64,000 nucleotides of DNA from Streptomyces sp. SID13726 (GCF_010548375.1 NZ_JAAGLY010000003.1:833078-897077); one strand, 5' to 3'; counted from the stretch's first letter, positions 25,130 to 33,418 are shown. The notes: generated from the sequence alone by a model not told the origin. Numbers and translations are program-made.

Positions 25130-25855
25130 GTGAAACACGTACTCGTCGTGGACGACGACCCCACGGTCTCCGAGGTCGTCGCCGGATATCTGGGCCGGGC
25201 GGGATTCGCCGTCGACGTGGCCGACGACGGCCCCGCCGCCGTGGCCCGGGCCGCGGTCCGGACGCCGGATCTCGTGGTGCTGGATCTGATGCTGCCCGGT
25301 ATGGACGGGCTGGAGGTCTGCCGTCGTATCCGCGCGACCGGACCCGTGCCGGTGATCATGCTGACCGCGCGCGGCGACGAGGAGGACCGTGTCCTCGGCC
25401 TGGAGGTCGGCGCGGACGACTACGTCACCAAGCCGTTCAGCCCCCGGGAGCTGGTGTTGCGCGTGGAGTCCGTGCTCCGCCGGGCCGGTGCGCCGCCGAC
25501 TCCTCGCCCCGGGGCGTCGGAGCCCTGGTTGCGGGCCGGCCCGCTCGCGCTGGACCCCACCGCCCGGCGCGCCACCCGGTACGGCGTCGAACTGGCCCTC
25601 ACCATCAGGGAGTTCGACCTGCTGGAGTACTTCCTGCGGCACCCGGGACAGGCCACCAGCAGGGAGCAGCTGATGCAGCGGGTCTGGGGCTGGGAGTTCG
25701 GCGATCTGTCGACTGTCACCGTGCATGTGCGGCGACTGCGCGAGAAGATCGAGGAGGACCCGGCAGGCCCCCTGCTGATCAGCACGGTGTGGGGGATCGG
25801 CTACCGGTTCGACGCTCCCCGCGCGCAGGAGGACGAGGTGGGTCGTGCTCGGTGA
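25130..25855 (+). CDS. OmpR/PhoB-family response regulator
   Basis: A 241-residue two-component regulator. The receiver domain has acidic pocket VVDDDP (7-12), phospho-acceptor D52 in VVLDLMLPGMDG, and a switch lysine in YVTKPFSPREL near 102. A C-terminal winged helix follows (LTIREFDLLEYFLRHPGQ, then TVTVHVRRLREKIEEDP). It starts with GTG. The histidine kinase gene overlaps its 3' end. It probably controls the divergent glycosyltransferase operon and perhaps further neighbours that carry the CGTAAG motif. Confidence 0.95.
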   Translation: MKHVLVVDDDPTVSEVVAGYLGRAGFAVDVADDGPAAVARAAVRTPDLVVLDLMLPGMDGLEVCRRIRATGPVPVIMLTARGDEEDRVLGLEVGADDYVTKPFSPRELVLRVESVLRRAGAPPTPRPGASEPWLRAGPLALDPTARRATRYGVELALTIREFDLLEYFLRHPGQATSREQLMQRVWGWEFGDLSTVTVHVRRLREKIEEDPAGPLLISTVWGIGYRFDAPRAQEDEVGRAR

Positions 25856-26957
25856 CACGCTGCTCATAGCGCTCTACGCGGCGATCGGCGCGGCAGGTGC
25901 CGGACTCGTCGGAGTGGCCGCCCTGCGGGTGCTGCGGCACCGGTCCGTGGCCGCGTCGCTGGCCGTGGTCGCCGCCGTCACCGTGGCGGCGATGCTCGCC
26001 GGGACCATGCTCGTGTCGTGGGCGATGTTCCTGTCCGACCACGACCTGTGGGTGGTGACCATGGTGTGCGCCATGGCCACGGTCGTCTCGCTCGTCGTGG
26101 CCCTCCTGCTGGGGCGCAGTGTGGTGCGCGGCAGCCGGGAGCTGACCGAGGCCACCCGCGCCCTGGGCGACGACGGCAGTTTCACCCCGCCCGTCGCCGC
26201 ACCCACCGCCGAACTCGCCGATCTGAGCCGCCAGTTGGCCGCCACCAGCGCCAGACTCGCCGCGTCCAGGGAACGCGAGCGGACCCTGGAGGCATCCCGG
26301 CGCGAGCTGGTCGCCTGGATCTCCCACGATCTGCGCACTCCGCTGGCGGGCCTCCAGGCGATGACGGAGGCCCTGGAGGACGGCATGGTCGACGACCCGC
26401 GCGTCTACCACACCCGTATCCGCACGGAGGTGGGCCGCATGACCTCCATGGTCAGCGACCTGTTCGAACTCTCCCGCATCCAGGCGGGCGTGCTCACCCT
26501 CACCCCGGCCCGGATGTCGGTCTACGACCTGGTCGGCGACGCCATCGCCGGCGTCGACGCGCTGGCCAGGGAGCACGGGGTACGGCTCGTGGGCCACGGC
26601 GTCGAACCCGTACCGGTGGAGGTCGACGGCCGTGAGATGTCCCGCGTCCTCGCCAACCTGCTGGTCAACGCGATCCGCCGGACTCCGGCCGACGGCACGG
26701 TCGCGGTCGCGGCCCACCGGGAGGCGGACCGGGTGGTGCTCTCGGTGACCGACGGCTGCGGCGGCATCCGCCCCGAGGATCTCCCCCGCGTCTTCGACAC
26801 CGGCTGGCGCGGAACCGACGCCCGCACCCCGCCGGCCGGGGCGGGGCTCGGGCTGGCCATCGTGCGGGGCATCGTGGAGGCCCATCAGGGACGGGCGGCC
26901 GTGAGCAATGTGCCGGGCGGGTGCCGGTTCGAGGTGCATCTGCCGGCGGCGGGGTGA
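25845..26957 (+). CDS. sensor histidine kinase
   Basis: A 370-residue kinase. Three membrane segments (about 5-25, 35-58 and 70-92) lead into a HAMP-like linker, then the H-box AWISHDLRTPLAGLQAM with H161. The ATP-binding domain has N-box NLLVNAIRRTP, G1 VTDGCGGIRPEDL, F-box VFDTGWRG and G2 GAGLGLAIVRGI. The N-box has isoleucine-arginine where A-x-K/R is common, but the key asparagine is kept. There is no large extracellular sensor domain, so it probably senses within or near the membrane. It starts at GTG 25845, overlapping the regulator by 11 bp. Confidence 0.94.
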   Translation: MLGDTLLIALYAAIGAAGAGLVGVAALRVLRHRSVAASLAVVAAVTVAAMLAGTMLVSWAMFLSDHDLWVVTMVCAMATVVSLVVALLLGRSVVRGSRELTEATRALGDDGSFTPPVAAPTAELADLSRQLAATSARLAASRERERTLEASRRELVAWISHDLRTPLAGLQAMTEALEDGMVDDPRVYHTRIRTEVGRMTSMVSDLFELSRIQAGVLTLTPARMSVYDLVGDAIAGVDALAREHGVRLVGHGVEPVPVEVDGREMSRVLANLLVNAIRRTPADGTVAVAAHREADRVVLSVTDGCGGIRPEDLPRVFDTGWRGTDARTPPAGAGLGLAIVRGIVEAHQGRAAVSNVPGGCRFEVHLPAAG

Positions 26958-27002
26958 GGTGGGGGTGCTCTGAGGTGGGGGTGCTGTGAGGTGGGGGTCA
27001 GG
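26955..27002. repeat. 16-bp tandem repeat, three units
   Basis: TGAGGTGGGGGTGCTC, TGAGGTGGGGGTGCTG and TGAGGTGGGGGTCAGG follow head to tail. The first includes the stop codon of the histidine kinase gene, so repeat expansion has placed several stop codons after it. Confidence 0.85.
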
Positions 27003-27071
27003 AGGAGTGCGAGGCGCTGCGGGGCGAGACAGGGCGGGCCGAGGATGAGCCCCCTGCGGAACCCCTCCGCC

Positions 27072-28124
27072 TCACCCGGCCCGCAGCTCCGCCGTAGCGA
27101 ACTCCCCCATGCCGTCCTCGAATTCGACCCGCGGCTTCCAGCCGAGTTCGTCGCGCAGCCGTTGCGAGGAGGCGGTGATGTGGCGGACGTCGCCGAGCCG
27201 GTACTCCCCCGTCACGACCGGTTCGGGGCCGCCGTACGCCAGGGCCAGCGCGGCTGCCATCTCGCCCACGGTGTGGGGTAGTCCGCTGCCCGCGTTGTAG
27301 GCCCGCAGCGCGCCCTCGGGAAGTCCGCGGGTTCCGTCCAGCGCCGCGAGGTTGGCGCCCGCGATGTCCCGTACGTGGACGAAGTCCCGCCGCTGCCCGC
27401 CGTCCTCGAAGACGCGCGGTGCCGCACCGCGGGCGAGCGCGGACCGGAACAGGGAGGCGACACCGGCGTAGGGGGTGTCGCGCGGCATGCCCGGGCCGTA
27501 CACGTTGTGGTAGCGAAGGGCGGCGACCCGGCCGCCGGTGGCCCGCGCCCACGCGGCGGCGAGGTGCTCCTGGGCCAGCTTGGTGGCCGCGTACACGTTG
27601 CGCGGATCGGCCGGGGCGTCCTCCCCCACCAGGCCGGAGGCCAGCGCCTCACCGCAGTGCGGGCACGGCGGCTCGAAGTCGCCGGCCTCCAGAGCGGCGG
27701 GCCGGCGCGGACCGGGCCGTACGACTCCGTGCCGCACGCAGACGTAGCGCCCCTCGCCGTAGACCACCATCGAACTCGCCAGCACCAGACGCCGTACGCC
27801 GGCCCCGGCCATGCCCGCCAGGAGCACGGCGGTACCGAGGTCGTTGCAGCTCACGTAGTCGGGCGCGTCGGCGAAGTCCTTGCCGAGACCGACCATGGCG
27901 GCCTGGTGGCAGACGGCGTCCACGCCTCGCAGGGCGTCGGCAACCGCCCCCTTGTCCCGGACGTCGGCGTGCCGCCAGTCCACCTCTTCGGGGATCGCCG
28001 GGGGCGTGCGGTGGGCGGTGGGCAGGAGGGCGTCGAGGACCCTCACCTCGTGCCCGGCGTCGACAAGAGCGGTGACGATGTGCGAGCCGATGAAGCCCGC
28101 ACCTCCGGTGACCAGGATCAACAT
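27072..28124 (-). CDS. NAD-dependent epimerase/dehydratase (extended SDR) with cysteine-containing insertion
   Basis: A 350-residue extended short-chain dehydrogenase of the nucleotide-sugar epimerase type. The nucleotide-binding glycine motif is VTGGAGFIGSH, VCHQAAMVG follows, and the catalytic Y-x-x-x-K is NVYAATKLAQE. Between the active-site serine region (LASSMVVYGEG) and YxxxK there is an insertion of about 45 residues with YVCVRHG and PCPHCGEAL. This could be a metal-binding knuckle and is not in standard GalE-type enzymes. Convergent to the histidine kinase, it may supply a nucleotide sugar to the nearby glycosyltransferases. Confidence 0.92.
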   Translation of the reverse strand: MLILVTGGAGFIGSHIVTALVDAGHEVRVLDALLPTAHRTPPAIPEEVDWRHADVRDKGAVADALRGVDAVCHQAAMVGLGKDFADAPDYVSCNDLGTAVLLAGMAGAGVRRLVLASSMVVYGEGRYVCVRHGVVRPGPRRPAALEAGDFEPPCPHCGEALASGLVGEDAPADPRNVYAATKLAQEHLAAAWARATGGRVAALRYHNVYGPGMPRDTPYAGVASLFRSALARGAAPRVFEDGGQRRDFVHVRDIAGANLAALDGTRGLPEGALRAYNAGSGLPHTVGEMAAALALAYGGPEPVVTGEYRLGDVRHITASSQRLRDELGWKPRVEFEDGMGEFATAELRAG

Positions 28125-28138
28125 GGCTACGACGGTAG

Positions 28139-28200
28139 GACCTTACAGCCAGTCGCGGACCGTACGAGCCGGGAACGTCAGGGGTTCGTAAGGCTTATGG
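28139..28200. promoter_or_regulatory. candidate response-regulator sites upstream of the epimerase gene
   Basis: CCTTAC (28141-28146) and GTTCGTAAGGCTTATGG (28184-28200) lie 15-76 bp upstream of the epimerase start. The latter overlaps the 3' end of the next gene. See the motif at 25063. Confidence 0.35.
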
Positions 28201-28780
28201 TCGGCCGGAAAGCGACCGTCGTCAGCAGAGCGAACGCCACGGCGAAGCCGATCATCGTCATCACTCCCCTGGGCCAGAAGATGTGGCTGTCCACGAACGA
28301 CCAGCACGCGACGGCCAGAACGGAGGCGCCCGGCAACACCCGCGCACCGTGCCGTCGCCACAGCACCACACACGTGGCGAGCGAGGCGACAGCCAGTCCG
28401 TACACCCCGGCCCGCCCCAACTGGTCCCCCATGGCGAAGAGTTGACCTGCGGCCCCATGGACACCGTGATCCACGACGGCGCCCGCGGAGATGCCCGCCA
28501 CCGCGTCCAGGCCGGAGTAGTAGGCGGCGAAGAAGAGACATCCCGCCCAGGACACCACCGTCAACGCCCCGTCGACGTCGCGGCGCGGCCTGCCCCACAC
28601 GGGGACCAGCAGTCCGAGGACGAGGAGCGGGAAGACCGGGAGCAGGACGACGTGCAGCCCGGCCCACCGGCCCGCCGTGGTCGTCGTCAGATGCAGTGGA
28701 TGCACTACACCGGCGGCGGCCAGGAGGAGCGGTGGGGCGGTCACGAGAAGCAGCACACACACGGTGCGGAAGGGGCGCAT
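28178..28780 (-). CDS. hypothetical integral membrane protein, 200 residues
   Basis: About six hydrophobic segments and conserved-looking histidines (VVHPLHLTT and VVDHGVHGAAGQLFAMGDQLG in loops). No family was recognised with certainty. It is preceded at 28831-28850 by two CGTAAG units one helical turn apart, suggesting control by the nearby two-component system. It may work with the cytochrome b-like/molybdopterin oxidoreductase encoded upstream on the same strand, but the link is only positional. Confidence 0.8.
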   Translation of the reverse strand: MRPFRTVCVLLLVTAPPLLLAAAGVVHPLHLTTTTAGRWAGLHVVLLPVFPLLVLGLLVPVWGRPRRDVDGALTVVSWAGCLFFAAYYSGLDAVAGISAGAVVDHGVHGAAGQLFAMGDQLGRAGVYGLAVASLATCVVLWRRHGARVLPGASVLAVACWSFVDSHIFWPRGVMTMIGFAVAFALLTTVAFRPTISLTNP

Positions 28781-28830
28781 GTCGTGACGCTAGGCCGCGG
28801 CCCGCCGCCCCGACCCGGCTTGCCCCCGCG

Positions 28831-28850
28831 CCGTAAGGCACCCGTAAGAC
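28831..28850 (-). promoter_or_regulatory. direct-repeat response-regulator site (CGTAAG x2, 11-bp spacing)
   Basis: CCGTAAGGCACCCGTAAGAC contains CGTAAG at 28832 and 28843. An 11-bp centre-to-centre spacing is the hallmark of OmpR-family dimers. It lies about 50-70 bp upstream of the membrane protein gene start at 28780. Confidence 0.5.
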
Positions 28851-28862
28851 GCCCGGCCGGGA

Positions 28863-29267
28863 TCAGCCATCAGGGCGGCCACGCCCCCGCGCGAGCCTCC
28901 GCCCCAGCCTCCACAGGGCGGTCACCGCAGCCACCACCCCCAGCGCGATCAGCCAGTTGCGCGGATAGTCCAGCGGCAGCACCGACGGGTTCGCCGGCCG
29001 CCCCGGCCGCAGCAGCACCGGCAGGGCCACCGCCGTCAGCGCGCCCGCGACCAGCAGGCTGCCGCGGACCGGCCCTCGCGCGCCTCCGCGCACCAGCAGC
29101 AGCCCGGCCAGCAGCACCAAGGGGGCGATCACCGCGTCGTGGAGGAGTACCGCCCCGGCCAGCCACACGAGTACGTCCGGGACGTCACCGGCCTCGACCA
29201 GCAGGAGCGCCCCGACTCCCATGAGCGCCACGCCCACCGCGCCCACGGCCACGCGCGGCGCGCTCAT
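28863..29267 (-). CDS. small membrane protein downstream of the molybdopterin oxidoreductase
   Basis: A 134-residue protein with about four hydrophobic segments (VAVGAVGVALMGVGALLLVE, VLVWLAGAVLLHDAVIAPLV and two more). The start ATG 29267 overlaps the oxidoreductase stop (ATGA), so the two are translationally coupled. No family could be named; it could assist membrane anchoring of the partner. Confidence 0.78.
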   Translation of the reverse strand: MSAPRVAVGAVGVALMGVGALLLVEAGDVPDVLVWLAGAVLLHDAVIAPLVLLAGLLLVRGGARGPVRGSLLVAGALTAVALPVLLRPGRPANPSVLPLDYPRNWLIALGVVAAVTALWRLGRRLARGRGRPDG

Positions 29268-30400
29268 GCCACCACCTCCAGGCGGCCGACCCACTTGGTC
29301 TGGAGCACACCCGGCCGGTCGGGCGCGATGAGCCGCGCGGGATAGCCGTGGTCGGGGTCGAGTTCCTCGCCGTTCAGCCGCAGCGCGAGCAGCGTCAGCG
29401 GGTCCCGAGCATGCCGGTGCCCCATCTCCGACACCCGGTAGCCACCCCTCAGCTGCAACGACACCACCCGTACCCGCGCCTGTTCGGGTACGCCCGCGCG
29501 CTCCAGGAGATCCGCGACGCGTACGCCGGTCCAGCGCGCCGACCTGCTCCAGCCCTCCACGCAGGCGATCGGCAGCTCCACCTCGTGCTGGGGCAGCGCG
29601 CGCAGTTCGTCCAGCGTCAGGGTGTACGGCCGCGGGCCGGCCACCGTCAGGCGGTACTCCTCGTGGGCGATCCGGCCGACTCCGGCCGCGGCGGCGGTGC
29701 GGTTGACGGGCAGGGTCTGTGGACCTTTGTCCGGGTGCCGGGGAGCGAAGAGGATGAAGCCCTTCAGAGGCGTGAACGACTGGCCGACGGTCGTGAGCGT
29801 GACGGCTCCGACCGCCGCGGTCAGCGCGGCCAGCAGCGAGCGCCGGTCGGGTTCGTCCACGGCCGGCAGGGCGAGGGTGCCCGGTGAACGGCGGGTCCAA
29901 TGGGCCCTGATTTCCGGGGACTTCACCGCGATGTGCAGCAGCAGCGCCCCGACGACCAGCCACCCCACCGCGTAGTGCACCGGCACGAACGAGAACGGCC
30001 ACGGGTACCACTGCGCCGTGTTGAGCAGCCCGGTCGCGAGCTCGAAGACGGCACCGGCGACGAGTACGGCGACCGACAGTCGCTCCAGGGCGTGCCGGAC
30101 CGAGCGCAGCGCGGGCCACTCGAACAACCGCGGGTACACGGTCCACAACTTCGCGAGCAGCAGCGGGATCGCCGCGATGCCGGAGGCGACGTGCAGGCCC
30201 TGAGTGAGCCGGTATCCCCAGACGGGTCGGCTCGGGAGGTCGTCGGCGAGCCATCCTGGCGGGTGCTGCATGAAGTGGCTGACGAGACCGGTGAGGAAGC
30301 AGACGGCGAAGGCCGGGCCCAGCCATCGGCCGATCACCGTCGCGGTCCGGGCGTCGTGCAGTCCGCCCTTGAACACCGGTGGAGTGACGCGTGGTTTCAT
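29264..30400 (-). CDS. membrane cytochrome b-like / sulfite-oxidase-type molybdopterin oxidoreductase fusion
   Basis: A 378-residue fusion protein. The N-terminal 170 residues form about four membrane helices with spaced histidines (GLVSHFMQHPP, GLHVASGI, VHYAVGWLV, LLLHIAVKSPEI), as in cytochrome b-type domains. The C-terminal half is a sulfite-oxidase-fold molybdopterin domain with the Mo-ligand cysteine in ELPIACVEGWSRSARWTGV, followed by GGYRVSEMGHRHARDP. It could move electrons between the membrane quinone pool and an outer-face substrate, as MsrPQ does for methionine sulfoxide. I chose ATG 30400; ATG 30409 and 30466 are alternatives. A CTTACG motif lies upstream. Confidence 0.88.
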   Translation of the reverse strand: MKPRVTPPVFKGGLHDARTATVIGRWLGPAFAVCFLTGLVSHFMQHPPGWLADDLPSRPVWGYRLTQGLHVASGIAAIPLLLAKLWTVYPRLFEWPALRSVRHALERLSVAVLVAGAVFELATGLLNTAQWYPWPFSFVPVHYAVGWLVVGALLLHIAVKSPEIRAHWTRRSPGTLALPAVDEPDRRSLLAALTAAVGAVTLTTVGQSFTPLKGFILFAPRHPDKGPQTLPVNRTAAAAGVGRIAHEEYRLTVAGPRPYTLTLDELRALPQHEVELPIACVEGWSRSARWTGVRVADLLERAGVPEQARVRVVSLQLRGGYRVSEMGHRHARDPLTLLALRLNGEELDPDHGYPARLIAPDRPGVLQTKWVGRLEVVA

Positions 30401-30427
30401 GCCTCCCATCCCACCGGCCGCACGGCC

Positions 30428-30460
30428 TTTCCGGAACAAAGGAACTCTTACGGAACAAGG
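30428..30460 (-). promoter_or_regulatory. repeat with CTTACG motif upstream of the molybdopterin oxidoreductase
   Basis: TTCCGGAACAAAGGA (30429) and TTACGGAACAAGGA (30448) are near-identical direct repeats about 19 bp apart. The second contains the CTTACG core seen at the neighbouring promoters. If the longer ATG 30466 start is real, part of this would be coding. Confidence 0.4.
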
Positions 30461-30469
30461 ACGCATAAC

Positions 30470-30501
30470 GGCGCCCCGGAGGAAGTCCCCTCCGGGGCGC
30501 C
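30470..30501 (-). terminator. hairpin terminator after the beta-propeller gene
   Basis: Perfect 13-bp arms GGCGCCCCGGAGG (30470-30482) and CCTCCGGGGCGCC (30489-30501) with a six-base loop, 22 bp downstream of the beta-propeller stop codon. Confidence 0.8.
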
Positions 30502-30523
30502 GTGTGTCGCGGCGGCCGCTTTC

Positions 30524-31720
30524 TTACACCGCGACGATGCCCTCCATGCCGGACTCGGCGAAGGGGGGCAGTCCTGTGAGGGTGGTGACCTTGGTGAGCG
30601 AGCCGTTCCTGCCGACCCTGAACCCGTCGACCGTGCCCGAGGTGGCGTTCTGCACGTACAGGAACCTCTCGTCCCGTGTCACCGCCAGGTCGATGACACC
30701 CTGCGACTTCCCGGAGGGCGGCGTGGCGATGCCGACGCGGTCGGTGAGGGCCAGCTTCCCGTGCCGGTCGGTGCGGTAGCCAGTGACCGTGGAGTTGCCG
30801 GTGTTCCCGCCGAAGAAGAAGTCACCCGCGCGCTCCAGCCAGCAGAGCGTCTCCTGGCCGTTGGGCAGGGGCTTCTGGAGGACCTTGAGGGTGCCGTCGC
30901 GGCGCACGGCGTACGTGGTCACGGTGGACTTCTCCGCCTCGGCCACCAGCATGCGGCCCGACTTGTCGAAGGTGATCGCGAACGGCACACCGCCGGCCGA
31001 CTTGTTGACCACAGCGCGGGGTGCGGGCCGCCCGTCGCGCCCTATCGGGAAGACCTCGACGGTGTTGGCGGACTTGGTGGTGACCACCAGGTCCCGCCCG
31101 TCCGGCGTGAACGCGACCTGACCGGGCGAACTGCTGAACAACGGGACCTTCTTGTTGTGCAGCCCCAGCGAACGGTACGAGCCGCCGAGCGGCTTCAGTC
31201 CCCCGGCAGTGACACGGAACCCCTGGACGCTTCCGCTGCCGCCCGCGTTCATCACGTACGCGAGGTCGCCGGACACGGCGATCGACGACGGGAAGTCCCC
31301 GCCGGAGCGCACCACTTGACGGTCCGTCAACTCACTTCCCCGCACCCGGAACGAAGTCACCGTGCCACTGCCCGCGTTGACCGCCAGGAGCCGCTGGGAC
31401 CGGTCGTCGTAGACGAGCGAACCCTGTGAGGCGAGGGAGTCGGTGGGCGCGTCCACCTGGTCACCGCCCTTGCCTCCGGTCGCGTAGGTGCCCGCGGCGG
31501 ACAGTACGCCGTCGTCGCCCCGCGCGAAGACGTGGACGGTGTTGCCGGCCAGCTCGTTGCCCTGCACGAACACGGCGTGGTCGGCGCCGTTCCGGTGTGC
31601 GGGCTCGTTCGCCGAGGCGATGGTCACCGCCCCCACCACGGCGGCCGCCCCGAGGATCCCGGCTCCGGCGACGCCCAACCGGACCTTCATCGGCGACCTG
31701 CGCCTGGTGTGCCTGCTCAT
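30524..31720 (-). CDS. secreted lactonase-family beta-propeller protein
   Basis: A 398-residue exported protein. The basic N-terminus MSRHTRRRSPMKVR is followed by a hydrophobic signal segment (LGVAGAGILGAAAVVGAVTI). The body consists of repeated propeller blades (NTVHVFARGDDG, GTVTSFRVRG, NTVEVFPIGRDG, GTVDGFRVGRNG), as in the 6-phosphogluconolactonase/YVTN-like family. Such proteins are often extracellular and of unknown substrate; enzymatic activity is not shown. It stands alone, with its own terminator and a CGTAAG motif about 110 bp upstream. Confidence 0.88.
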   Translation of the reverse strand: MSRHTRRRSPMKVRLGVAGAGILGAAAVVGAVTIASANEPAHRNGADHAVFVQGNELAGNTVHVFARGDDGVLSAAGTYATGGKGGDQVDAPTDSLASQGSLVYDDRSQRLLAVNAGSGTVTSFRVRGSELTDRQVVRSGGDFPSSIAVSGDLAYVMNAGGSGSVQGFRVTAGGLKPLGGSYRSLGLHNKKVPLFSSSPGQVAFTPDGRDLVVTTKSANTVEVFPIGRDGRPAPRAVVNKSAGGVPFAITFDKSGRMLVAEAEKSTVTTYAVRRDGTLKVLQKPLPNGQETLCWLERAGDFFFGGNTGNSTVTGYRTDRHGKLALTDRVGIATPPSGKSQGVIDLAVTRDERFLYVQNATSGTVDGFRVGRNGSLTKVTTLTGLPPFAESGMEGIVAV

Positions 31721-32161
31721 GCGGTAGTCCTCCTGTACTCACCAGCCACCCGCTGCGGCTGACCGACGGAGCCAGAGTGGTCCGTGGGACGGGAAGACAT
31801 CAGGGGTTCGGCCGCCACGTCACCGTCTCGTAAGAACCTCCCGCTCCCCGTCGCCGCGCCTACTGCGCCCGCAGTAGGCGCGAGGGACTGCGACCGCCCG
31901 ACGACGAGAGATCGGCCTCGGCGCCGGGGTCGGCGCGGCCGACAGCGCCTTCAGCAACAGCTCGACCTCACAGGACACCGACTCCACGAAGACGACGGCC
32001 CTGTTCCAGGGGGCACCGCGGGCGCGACCGGCGCGGTGGTGCGCTTCTCGGCACCCACTCACCTCGCACCCACTCACCCCGCACGTCGCACCCCGCACCC
32101 CGCACCCCGCACGTCGCACGCCGCACGCCGCACCGAGCCTGCCGACGAACCGCCGCCTCGC
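31721..32161. other. 441-bp gene-poor region with CGTAAG motif and low-complexity repeat
   Basis: It begins with the promoter region of the beta-propeller gene, including CTCGTAAGAACC at 31827-31838. From about 31915 one plus-strand frame (GLGAGVGAADSAFSNSSTSQ, then DTDSTKTTALF) looks protein-like but has no start signal and runs into a repeat. I assign no gene. Confidence 0.5.
32050..32135. repeat. degenerate 7-bp tandem repeat (CGCACCC-type)
   Basis: About a dozen copies of CGCACCC or CGCACGY in tandem, preceded by CGCACCCACTCAC twice. It lies just downstream of the binding-protein gene stop at 32162. Confidence 0.75.
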
Positions 32162-33271
32162 CTAACGACCTCCGGGATGCAGCCCCAGCCACCCCGGAGA
32201 CGGCGCCCCCGCGACCTCTCCGACGTACAGCGTCAGCTGCTGCCGGAAGCGCTCGGCCAGGGCCCGGTCATCCATGAACTCGGCGAAGCCGTTCAGGTGG
32301 GCGTTGGGGTAGTCCCAGATGGGCCGGTAGCCGGAGTGCGGGGCGACGTCGGTGCGGACGGACCACATGTAGAAGTCGGACTGGGTCTGCTTCGACAGCC
32401 ACCAGTTCAGGTAGAGCTTGGCGGCGGCCGGGTGCCGTGCGTCCTTGAAGATGGCGGCGCGCTGGGCCCAGGCCATGAAGGGATCGTGCTTCGGGACGAC
32501 GAAGCGGGTCTTCACCCCGGCGACCGGGGTGAGCATGCCGTCCGTACCGAGGGCGACGGCCGCGGTGCCCGCCTCGACCCGGTCAGCCGGTTCCTGCGTA
32601 CCCCGTACCCATGCCACGTCCTGGGCGACGAACCGCCGCAGCCAGTCCCAGCCGTACTTGTCGACGAGGGTCTTGTAGAGGTACAGGACCGCGTCGTCGT
32701 CGTTCGGATACGTCGAGACGATCCTCCCCTTCCAACGCGGGTCGAGCAGGTCCTGTGCGCCGCGGGGCGGGGTGGAGCCGGCCTTGTCGACGTTGTAGAT
32801 GGTGGAGAAGGCGTCGACGAAGATGCCGGTCCAGGCGCCGTCGGGGTCCTTGAAGGCGGGGTGCACACGGGAGAAGCCGGCCGGCTTGTAGCGCAGCAGC
32901 GCACCTTCGCGCTTCCACCGGGGGAAGTCCTGAAGGGTCTGCAACTGCACCACGTCCGGCACCAGGGTGCCCGTGGCCAGCTGGTTGTCGATGCGGGCGT
33001 CGTGGAACTTGCTGTAGTCCACGACGATGTTCAGCGTGATCCCGGGGAAGGCCTTCTCGAACGCGGCCTTGTTGCCGTCCTGCTGGTTCGCGGTGTCACC
33101 CCCCGCGTACACGGTGAGGGTGCCGCCCTCCGCCTTCGCCTCGCGGTACAGCTGCCGCAGGCTCTTCGTCTCCTCTCCGCGCGTCACGGCGTGTCCCGTT
33201 CCGGTGCCCAGCGCGGCTCCGGCGGCCGTGAGCGAACCCGCGACGAGGACCTGACGTCGTCCCACAGGCAT
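32162..33271 (-). CDS. Tat-exported ABC-type substrate-binding protein (orphan)
   Basis: A 369-residue periplasmic-type binding protein. The twin-arginine signal GRRQVLVAGSLTAAGAALG begins at the ATG 33271 start, with AAGGGATGG upstream. The body resembles Fe3+/thiamine/polyamine-type binding proteins (TLTVYAGGDTANQQDGNKAA, VVDYSKFHDARIDNQLA, VDAFSTIYNVDKAGSTPP). There is no lipobox cysteine, so it may be free or Tat-released. No permease or ATPase gene is adjacent. It is divergent from a MarR gene across an AT-rich operator region and is probably controlled by it. Confidence 0.88.
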   Translation of the reverse strand: MPVGRRQVLVAGSLTAAGAALGTGTGHAVTRGEETKSLRQLYREAKAEGGTLTVYAGGDTANQQDGNKAAFEKAFPGITLNIVVDYSKFHDARIDNQLATGTLVPDVVQLQTLQDFPRWKREGALLRYKPAGFSRVHPAFKDPDGAWTGIFVDAFSTIYNVDKAGSTPPRGAQDLLDPRWKGRIVSTYPNDDDAVLYLYKTLVDKYGWDWLRRFVAQDVAWVRGTQEPADRVEAGTAAVALGTDGMLTPVAGVKTRFVVPKHDPFMAWAQRAAIFKDARHPAAAKLYLNWWLSKQTQSDFYMWSVRTDVAPHSGYRPIWDYPNAHLNGFAEFMDDRALAERFRQQLTLYVGEVAGAPSPGWLGLHPGGR

Positions 33272-33309
33272 GGGCCATCCCTTCGGTTCGGTGCGATGTC
33301 TGCCGTCAA

Positions 33310-33350
33310 AACTAGCTTCCACAGAAGCTTTATTTCAAACTTCAAGCTAA
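33310..33350. promoter_or_regulatory. AT-rich palindromic region, probable MarR operator
   Basis: TAGCTT (33313-33318) and AAGCTA (33344-33349) form an inverted repeat around a central palindromic AAGCTT (33325-33330), in markedly AT-rich DNA between the binding-protein and MarR genes. Confidence 0.5.
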
Positions 33351-33418
33351 CCAACAGGCTTGACATCAGGCACCCAGCCAATCGAAAGGCCGATGAACAT
33401 TGCTGTAGCGTCAGCTTT

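Noticed and set aside
28870..29166. Arginine- and glycine-rich 98-residue ORF
   Set aside because: It is another frame of the small membrane protein gene; the hydrophobic-helix frame with ATGA overlap is preferred.
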